64,000 nucleotides of DNA from Saccharothrix tamanrassetensis (GTDB taxonomy: Bacteria; Actinomycetota; Actinomycetes; Mycobacteriales; Pseudonocardiaceae): positions 496,001 through 560,000 of the forward strand of contig NZ_JACHJN010000005.1 in assembly GCF_014203665.1 (NCBI RefSeq). The letters run 5' to 3'. The notes below the pieces were generated by a model, which was given only the letters and a program-made list of their open reading frames with translations, was not told the DNA's origin and searched no databases. Position numbers and translations under genes: made by a program. Positions 58,378 to 64,000 of this stretch are shown one piece after another. Numbering within the stretch: position 1 is the stretch's first letter; the number at the start of each line of letters is the position of its first letter.

Positions 58378-58391
58378 CGATTGCGCAATCG
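58378..58391. promoter_or_regulatory. Perfect 14-bp palindrome, LacI operator
   Basis: CGATTGCGCAATCG is perfectly symmetric with the central CG typical of LacI-family sites. It sits between the divergent asparaginase operon and the LacI gene, 15 bases from the first start codon. A shorter palindrome GAGCTAGCTC lies at 58409-58418. Confidence 0.75.
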
Positions 58392-58533
58392 ATTTCGTAG
58401 CATCATGTGAGCTAGCTCGTCCGAGGTCAAGGGCTGAACCCGAACATCACCTACCGGTGACTCTGGCAGCCTGGTGCGCAGCCGGCCGGGGAACCCGCCA
58501 GGATTAGCGACAACGAGCGAAGGAACTGACACG

Positions 58534-59607
58534 GTGAGTGGCGACTGGGGTGAACCGGGCAGTGCCGCGGGAGCCGAGCCCGTGAAGCTGGCCGACGTCG
58601 CAGCGGCGGCCGGGGTCCATCCCACGACCGTCTCCCGCGCGCTCCGCGGCGGCGAGGGCGTCGGCAGCGCGACGGCCGAGCGGATCCGGGAGGTGGCCAC
58701 CCGGCTCGGCTACCTGCCCCACCCGGTCGCGGCCAGCCTGCGCACCGGACGGTCCCGGGTGCTCGGCGTCGTGGTGCCGTCGCTGACCGACATCGTGCTC
58801 GCCACCATCTACGAGGGCATCGAGCAGGGGGCGGCCGAAGCCGGGTACCACGCGGTGGTGGCCAACAGCCAGGACCGGCCCGAGGTGCAGCGGAGCAGGG
58901 TGGCCACCCTGCTCGGCGCCCGGGTGGCCGGGTTGATCCTCGGGGACGCCCGCACCGATGCCACCCTGGTCGACGAACTGGTGGAGCGGGGCACGAAACT
59001 CGTGCTCACCTCGCGCAGGCTGCCCGGCGTGCTCTCGGTGACCTGCGATGACCTGCTCGGCGGTCGGCTGGCCGCCGAGCACCTGCTGGGGCTGGGGCAC
59101 ACCAGGCCGGCGGTGATCGCCGGCGAGCCGTACGCCTCGACCGGGGTCGAACGCACGCGGGGGTTCCTCGATGCCTGCACCGCCGCCGGTGTCGAGGTTC
59201 CGGTGGAAGCGGTGCTGCACTCGCGTTTCGACGTGGCGGGCGGCCGGGCGGCGGCCGAGTCCCTGCTGCGGCTCACCCCCCGGCCGACCGCCCTGTTCGC
59301 GGTCAACGACTTCGCCGCCATCGGCGCGATGGGCGCTGTGCGCGACGCCGGGCTCCGGGTCGGCGAGGACGTCGCTGTGGTCGGCTACAACGACGTACCC
59401 CCGGCCGCGGAACTACCGGTCGCGCTGACTTCGGTCCGCTCCCCGATGCGCGAGATGGGCACACGTGCGGCGCAGACGCTGATCGGACTGGTCGAGGGCA
59501 GATCGGACTGCGAGTCGGTACTGCTGCCGCCGACCCTTCTCGCCCGCCAGTCCACGCTCGGGCCGACATTCGCCGACATCGCATCCCCGGGCACCTCCGC
59601 GCGTTGA
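58534..59607 (+). CDS. LacI-family transcriptional regulator
   Basis: A 357-residue regulator from the GTG at 58534 (AAGGA nine bases upstream). The N-terminal helix-turn-helix is VKLADVAAAAGVHPTTVSRALRGG (its key parts ADVAAAAGV and TTVSRAL), with the hinge region PHPVAASLRTGRSRVLGVVVP. The periplasmic-binding-protein-like effector domain spans about 70-340 with TALFAVNDFAAIGAM and VAVVGYNDVP. It is divergent from the asparaginase operon and most likely represses it through the palindrome at 58378-58391. The inducer is probably a pathway substrate or intermediate. Confidence 0.93.
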   Translation: MSGDWGEPGSAAGAEPVKLADVAAAAGVHPTTVSRALRGGEGVGSATAERIREVATRLGYLPHPVAASLRTGRSRVLGVVVPSLTDIVLATIYEGIEQGAAEAGYHAVVANSQDRPEVQRSRVATLLGARVAGLILGDARTDATLVDELVERGTKLVLTSRRLPGVLSVTCDDLLGGRLAAEHLLGLGHTRPAVIAGEPYASTGVERTRGFLDACTAAGVEVPVEAVLHSRFDVAGGRAAAESLLRLTPRPTALFAVNDFAAIGAMGAVRDAGLRVGEDVAVVGYNDVPPAAELPVALTSVRSPMREMGTRAAQTLIGLVEGRSDCESVLLPPTLLARQSTLGPTFADIASPGTSAR

Positions 59608-59765
59608 TCCCGGTGTCGGCACGCCGTGCCGGAAACCTGGTGGACCTGATCGGGATTGATGGTGGCGATCTCCCTCGGCCGGCGATGCGGGACCGGTCCC
59701 GACGCGGCCGATTAGCGTCCCTGTGGCGTATGCGGCGCCGGTGACGGAAGTGAAGCGGGGAATGC

Positions 59766-60617
59766 ATGGAATTGCAGAGGTCGATGGTTTGTGCGGCTGT
59801 CGTGGCGTTATCCCTCGGGGTGACGACGGGGCCGGTGGCGTCCGCGGCGGTTCGTCCTGCGCCGGACCGGGAAAGCGCGTCCCCGCACGGTTGCTTCCGT
59901 CCCGGGAGGGTGTTGGACCTGCGGAACTGGAAGATCACACTGCCGGTGGACGACCCGCGCCAATCCGGTGCGCAGCCGCTGGAGGTCGAACAGCCCCTGC
60001 TGGGCCACTTCGCGCTGCCGCCGTGGTTCGTCGCGAACCGTTCCTGTGACGGTGTCCGGTTCCGCAACGCCGTCACCGGGCTGCACACGCCGAACAGCAA
60101 GTACGCCAGGTCCGAGTTGCACGAGATGACGAATCACGGCACCAGCGAGATCAGTTGGTCACCCGTCTCCGGGAAGCACACGATGGTCGTCGACCAGTCG
60201 ATCGACCACTTGCCCAACGACAAGCCGCACGTGGTGGCGGGCCAGATCCACGACAACAGCGACGACGTCACCGTCTTCCGGCTGGAGGGTACGACGCTCT
60301 ACCTGACCGACGGGGACAACACCCACTACAAGATGATCACCGACGACTACGTGCTGGGCACCCGCTTCCAAGCGAAGTTCGCGGTGGAGCACGGTCGGAT
60401 CGACGCTTACTACAACGGGGTGCTGCAGGCCACGCTTCCGGCGACGTTCGCGGGCGCCTACTTCAAGGCCGGGGCGTACACCCAGGCCAACTGCTCCAAT
60501 TCCACGCCGTGCGACGAAACCAACTACGGCCAGGTGACCATCTACCAGGTCACCGTGACCCACGGTCGAGCTGCCGGACAAGGCGTACGCGAATCGATGC
60601 GACGTCAGTTGGAATGA
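59766..60617 (+). CDS. Secreted polysaccharide lyase family 7 (alginate lyase-like)
   Basis: A 283-residue protein with a signal peptide (about 1-28, ending Ala-Ser-Ala). The PL7 jelly-roll active-site motifs are present: RSELHE (Arg115-Glu120; canonical RSELR/RxELR), QIH (Gln160-His162) and YFKAGAYTQ (232-240; canonical YFKAGxYxQ). It cleaves uronate polymers by beta-elimination, with the His/Tyr pair as catalyst. An extra Cys pair (NCSNSTPCD) after the last motif suggests a disulphide. It is upstream of a Ser/Thr kinase and FHA gene, and another PL7 gene begins at 63413. The natural polymer (alginate, glucuronan or other) is not known. Confidence 0.9.
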   Translation: MELQRSMVCAAVVALSLGVTTGPVASAAVRPAPDRESASPHGCFRPGRVLDLRNWKITLPVDDPRQSGAQPLEVEQPLLGHFALPPWFVANRSCDGVRFRNAVTGLHTPNSKYARSELHEMTNHGTSEISWSPVSGKHTMVVDQSIDHLPNDKPHVVAGQIHDNSDDVTVFRLEGTTLYLTDGDNTHYKMITDDYVLGTRFQAKFAVEHGRIDAYYNGVLQATLPATFAGAYFKAGAYTQANCSNSTPCDETNYGQVTIYQVTVTHGRAAGQGVRESMRRQLE

Positions 60618-60724
60618 AATCCGCATTAGGGCGGAAACGGCGGACAAGCCGGAATGGTCGACCACCGTGGGCTTCGCACCGGATTTTCACAGCTTCAGAT
60701 TGACATCTGGCTGTGCGGGGCGAA

Positions 60725-62506
60725 ATGACTACACTACGTCATGTGCGGACGGGCGATGTGATCGACGGGCGCTACGAACTCGCAGACGCCCGCGGTTCGG
60801 GGGCCGGTGGTGTCGTCTGGACCGCCTTCGACCGGAAGCTGAAACGAACGGTGGCGCTGAAGAGGCCGCACGCGGTGGCCAGCCAGGCCGACCGGCTGCA
60901 GTTCCGACGGGAGGCCGAGACCGCGGCGCGGGTGCAGCACCCGAACGCGATCTCGGTCTTCGACACCGTGGACGGCGACGACTGCTGGCTGGTGATGGAG
61001 TACTCGCCGGCGGACAGCCTGGACAAGGTGCTGGCGGCCGACGGCACGCTGCCGCCGGAACGGGCTGCCCGGATCGGTGTGCAGATCGCGGCCGCGCTGG
61101 CCGCCGTGCACGCGCACGGGATCGTGCACCGCGACGTCAAGCCGGGCAACATCCTGGTCACCGCCGACGGCAGCGCGAAGCTGACCGACTTCGGCATCTC
61201 CGTCTGGCGCGAGGTGACCCGGACCGAGGACGGGACGTTCTGCGGCACGCCCGGCTACACCGCTCCCGAGGTGGCGGCCGGTCGGCCGGCCACCGAGGCG
61301 TCGGACGTGTTCTCACTGGGCGCCACGCTGTTCGCGGCGGTGGAGGGCGTTCCGCCGGCCGGTGCCGGTGGTCCCGGCGAGGTGCCGGCACGCGAACGCG
61401 GGCAACGGGAGGTCGCGTCACCGCGGCACGCGGGTCCGCTCGCGCCGCTGCTGCGCGAGATGCTGGACCCGAACCCGACCAAGCGGCCGACCGCGCACGA
61501 GGCGGGGCGGCGGCTGGAGGAGTTCGTCGGCGATTGGAAGCCGCCGTCGTGGTCCACGGCGCCCGCGCCCGGCCGGAGACCGCTGTGGCGTCGCCCCCGG
61601 TACCGGGTGGCCGCCGTGGTGCTGACCCTCACGATCGCGGCCACGGTCGTCGCCGTGGTGGCCTCGCGTTCGCAAGCCGATGTGTTCGGCGCCGAACTCG
61701 TCGGCGACGAGCACGCGGCCGACCCGTGCGCGCTGCTCGACCCGGCCGCGCTGGCGCCGATGGGCCCGACCCGGTTGCACACCGCGAAGGGCAACTTCAA
61801 CCGCTGCGACGTCGTGGTCGACATCGCGGACGGGAAGGAGCTGGACGTCGAGGTCCAGTTGCTCCTGCGCAAGCGGCACCCCGTGCAGGGACTGCCGTTC
61901 GAGGACGAAGGCCCGCCCGAGGACAGCGGGAACGAGTGCCACCGCGTGGTGATGCTGGGCGAGGAGTACGGTATCCAGGTGTCGGCGAAGATGCCCGATC
62001 CCGGCGTGGACCTGTGCGCGGTCGCCGACACCGGGGCGGACACCGTCAAGCGGGTGCTCCGCCGGGGTGTGCTGCAGCGCCGGAGCACGTCGTTGCCGCC
62101 CGACTCGCTGGCCCACGTGGACGCCTGCGGCCTGCTGGACCGTGCCGAGCTCGCTGTTCTCCCGTCCGTGGACGTCAGCACCAGGGCGAGGGGGTTCGGC
62201 CACTGGTCGTGCAAGTGGTACAGCACGGCCGACCGGGTCGGCATCCACCTCCGGTACGACCAGCACGCCGCGATGTCCCCGATCCGGGGCGACCCGATCC
62301 GGCTGGGAGACCACGAGACCTACGTCCGGTCCGACGCCGCGCGCGCCGAGTGCACGGTCATCGTGCGCCACCGGCCGCGGAACCCCTCGCCGCGCCCCAC
62401 GATCGACCTGATGGTGCTCACCGTGCGGGGCGACCAGACCGGCGGCGACCGCTGCGCGACGGCTTCCCTGCTGGCGGGTGCCGCCGCCGACAGGCTGCCC
62501 CGCTGA
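60725..62506 (+). CDS. Membrane Ser/Thr protein kinase with duplicated extracellular Cys domains
   Basis: A 593-residue receptor-like kinase; the ATG at 60725 is chosen, a GTG at 60713 is possible. Kinase motifs are the Gly loop RGSGAGGVV (23-31), Lys46, HRDVKPGN (135-142), DFG (155-157) and GTPGYTAPE (174-182). One transmembrane helix (about 294-314) precedes an extracellular region with two similar units. Each begins Asp-x-Cys-x-Leu-Leu-Asp (Cys335 and Cys468) and has a second Cys about 26-28 residues on (Cys361 and Cys496), like DUF3558-type lipoprotein domains. PASTA repeats, common in these kinases, are absent. The following FHA gene is probably its substrate or partner. Confidence 0.92.
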   Translation: MTTLRHVRTGDVIDGRYELADARGSGAGGVVWTAFDRKLKRTVALKRPHAVASQADRLQFRREAETAARVQHPNAISVFDTVDGDDCWLVMEYSPADSLDKVLAADGTLPPERAARIGVQIAAALAAVHAHGIVHRDVKPGNILVTADGSAKLTDFGISVWREVTRTEDGTFCGTPGYTAPEVAAGRPATEASDVFSLGATLFAAVEGVPPAGAGGPGEVPARERGQREVASPRHAGPLAPLLREMLDPNPTKRPTAHEAGRRLEEFVGDWKPPSWSTAPAPGRRPLWRRPRYRVAAVVLTLTIAATVVAVVASRSQADVFGAELVGDEHAADPCALLDPAALAPMGPTRLHTAKGNFNRCDVVVDIADGKELDVEVQLLLRKRHPVQGLPFEDEGPPEDSGNECHRVVMLGEEYGIQVSAKMPDPGVDLCAVADTGADTVKRVLRRGVLQRRSTSLPPDSLAHVDACGLLDRAELAVLPSVDVSTRARGFGHWSCKWYSTADRVGIHLRYDQHAAMSPIRGDPIRLGDHETYVRSDAARAECTVIVRHRPRNPSPRPTIDLMVLTVRGDQTGGDRCATASLLAGAAADRLPR

Positions 62507-62556
62507 CCGGGGAGCGGTCCCGGCGCGGCCCCGGACACTGCAGCGGAGGAGGTCGG

Positions 62557-63312
62557 ATGAACCACGAAACTCTCGCCCGCGGCGTCCCCCGCACCGCTCC
62601 CGGGGCGGTGGTCGTGCTCACGCTCACCGGGCGCGTCACCGTGGGGCCCGCCGAAGGGCGCGCGATCTGCTTCGGCCGCAACCGGCCCGAGGTCGACGTC
62701 TGCGTGGGCGAGACCGACCTGCGGGTCAGCCGCCGGCACGGTGCGCTGACCCGTCGTGACGGCTACTGGTGGGTGGACAACACCGGGCGCCTGCCGATCC
62801 GACTGCCGGGCACGCGGTGGCTGTTCCGGGACGAGGACCCGATTCCGCTGCCGGTCGGCTACACGCCGCTGTTCATCCGCGGTTCCCGCGACCGGGAGCA
62901 CCTGCTCGAACTCTACGTGGCGGGCGAGGACGGCGGACAACCCGCCGTCCAGCACGGCGCGCCGACCCAGCCGCCCAGGCGGTGGCGGCTGACCGAGGAA
63001 GAACGCCTGCTGCTGGTCGTGCTGGGGCAGCGCTACCTGCTGCACGAGGCCAGCCCGCAGCCTATATCGCGCCAGCAGGCCGCGGAGGTGCTGGCCGAGT
63101 TGCGACCGGACGCCAACTGGAGCGTCAAGCGGGTCGAGCACATGGTCCACGACGTGCGTGCGCGGTTGTCCGCGCAGGGGGTGTACGGATTGCGCCGGGA
63201 CGAGGTCGGCGAGCCGGTGGGCAACGCGCTCAACGAGAACCTGCTGCGCGAACTGGTGCTGTCCACCACCCTGGTGCCGCCCGACCTGGCGCTGCTGGAC
63301 CCGTTGCCGTGA
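62557..63312 (+). CDS. FHA-domain protein with a C-terminal helical domain
   Basis: A 251-residue cytoplasmic protein from the ATG at 62557, preceded by GGAGGAGG. The FHA domain (about 18-115) has the phosphothreonine-binding FGRN, RVSRRHGALT and VDNTGR segments. The C-terminal part (about 140-251; LTEEERLLLVVLGQRYL, RQQAAEVL, VKRVEHMVHDVRARL, GNALNENLLREL) is a helical, possibly winged-helix domain found in similar actinomycete FHA proteins. It probably binds the autophosphorylated Ser/Thr kinase encoded 50 bases upstream and relays its signal, perhaps to DNA. The downstream function is unknown. Confidence 0.9.
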   Translation: MNHETLARGVPRTAPGAVVVLTLTGRVTVGPAEGRAICFGRNRPEVDVCVGETDLRVSRRHGALTRRDGYWWVDNTGRLPIRLPGTRWLFRDEDPIPLPVGYTPLFIRGSRDREHLLELYVAGEDGGQPAVQHGAPTQPPRRWRLTEEERLLLVVLGQRYLLHEASPQPISRQQAAEVLAELRPDANWSVKRVEHMVHDVRARLSAQGVYGLRRDEVGEPVGNALNENLLRELVLSTTLVPPDLALLDPLP

Positions 63313-63412
63313 CCGGTCGCGGTGCCGTTCGAGTACGCGATCACCACGCGGGAGTGGTCCCGGGCGGGTGCCGGGATCCTGAGCGCACTGCTGTCGACGA
63401 AGCGGGGGACTC

Positions 63413-64000
63413 ATGAGGAGAAGCAGGATTTCTGTCGTGTCGGTGCTGTTCGCATTGGCCGTGTCGGGTGCGTGCCACCCGGTGGCGTCGGCGGTCGCGG
63501 GTTCCGCGCTGCCGGTCGAGGAGGTGACCGCCAGTGCGGACGACGGCAATGTCGCGACGAACACCGTGGACGGGGATCTGAGCACCCGGTGGTCTGCTCA
63601 GGGTGATGGGGTGTGGATTCGCTACGACCTGGGTTCGACGCAGGTCGTGGGTTCGGTGTCGATCGCGTGGCACAAGGGGGATGCACGGCGCAACACGTTC
63701 GACGTGGAGCTGTCCGCGGATGGTTCGTCGTGGACGACGGTGCTGGCGCGGAAGTCCAGCAGTGGCAGCACACTCGAATTGCAGGACTACGGTTTCCCCG
63801 ACGCTTCGGCGCGGTTCCTGAAGATCGTCGGTCATGGCAACACGTCCAATGACTGGACCAGCATCACCGAGACGACCGTGCACGGCGCCGACGACGGCGG
63901 CAGTGGCGACTGCCGGTACCCGGCCGAGGTGCTGGACCTGACGAACTGGTACGTCGGTCTGCCCATCGGCCAGCCCGAGAAACCGCTCAACGTCAAGCAA
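63413..64000 (+). CDS. Secreted discoidin (F5/8C) plus PL7-type lyase, 3' end outside window
   Basis: The first 196 residues are visible from the ATG at 63413 (GGGGGA three bases upstream); the frame is still open at the last base. A signal peptide (about 1-29) leads to an F5/8 type C/CBM32-like domain: ASADDGNVATNTVDGDLST, WIRYDLGS, VGSVSIAWHKG, FDVELSADGSSW and RFLKIVGHGN. After a Gly/Asp linker with a Cys, LDLTNWYVGLPIGQPEKP is the usual beginning of a PL7 lyase domain (compare LDLRNWKITLPV in the PL7 gene at 59766). It is probably a second secreted lyase that binds its substrate through the discoidin domain. Confidence 0.85.
   Translation, partial: MRRSRISVVSVLFALAVSGACHPVASAVAGSALPVEEVTASADDGNVATNTVDGDLSTRWSAQGDGVWIRYDLGSTQVVGSVSIAWHKGDARRNTFDVELSADGSSWTTVLARKSSSGSTLELQDYGFPDASARFLKIVGHGNTSNDWTSITETTVHGADDGGSGDCRYPAEVLDLTNWYVGLPIGQPEKPLNVKQ

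Overview
The window is high-GC actinomycete chromosome. Third-position G/C bias is strong, GTG starts are common, many genes overlap by 4 bases (ATGA/GTGA), and the families present are typical of Pseudonocardiales (AfsR/SARP regulator, DUF2795, LuxR-type two-component systems, HelD, FHA/Ser-Thr kinase pair). A Saccharothrix/Lentzea/Actinosynnema-like source is my inference. I saw no rRNA, tRNA, CRISPR array, insertion sequence, integrase or phage module.

Layout. 1-4074: scattered stress and redox genes (truncated EF-hand protein, DUF2795 protein, flavodoxin-fold oxidoreductase, alcohol dehydrogenase remnant, pyruvate-oxidase-like TPP enzyme, Cys-rich four-helix copper protein). 4143-5042: a candidate injected or secreted toxin with an LQRTVGN-type leader and a papain-fold Cys/His/Asp domain. 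5245-10144: a minus-strand operon of four envelope proteins, one predicted to have a mature N-terminal His as in CopC/YcnI proteins, ending in a LuxR-type two-component system. 10430-14735: an alpha/beta-hydrolase pseudoenzyme, a ClC transporter with a translationally coupled 28-residue leader, and a diacylglycerol-kinase-like enzyme.

14929-33975 is the most striking region, an apparently unreported catabolic island. One plus-strand operon encodes a Gfo/Idh dehydrogenase, a TldD/TldE protease pair, two DUF4438 proteins and a GntR regulator. A convergent minus-strand operon carries an oligopeptide-type ABC transporter (binding protein, OppB, OppC, fused OppD-OppF), a degenerate SDR, an aminotransferase and a D-2-hydroxyacid dehydrogenase. 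A divergent plus-strand operon carries an AstE/AspA-type zinc deacylase, two duplicated SDRs, RidA and a LysR regulator. Together they suggest import, deacylation or proteolysis, transamination and reduction of an acylated or modified amino-acid or peptide substrate. The substrate cannot be read from sequence.

33998-45348: secreted proteins (I36-type inhibitor, sphingomyelinase-D-like phosphodiesterase, ricin-B lectin, small two-Cys protein), WrbA, a class-C-like serine hydrolase with a DUF4097-like protein, a large AfsR/SARP regulator, and two decayed genes. 45683-52711: HelD, an esterase, an ABC exporter and a divergent two-component system. 52833-59607: a six-gene minus-strand operon (asparaginase, HpPgdA/cyclic-imidase-like CE4 enzyme, MFS transporter, two SDRs, small Cys-rich protein) facing a LacI regulator, with a perfect 14-bp palindrome between them; imide or amide catabolism is one reading. 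59766-64000: a PL7 lyase, a membrane Ser/Thr kinase with a duplicated extracellular sensor, an FHA protein, and a discoidin-PL7 lyase cut by the window edge.
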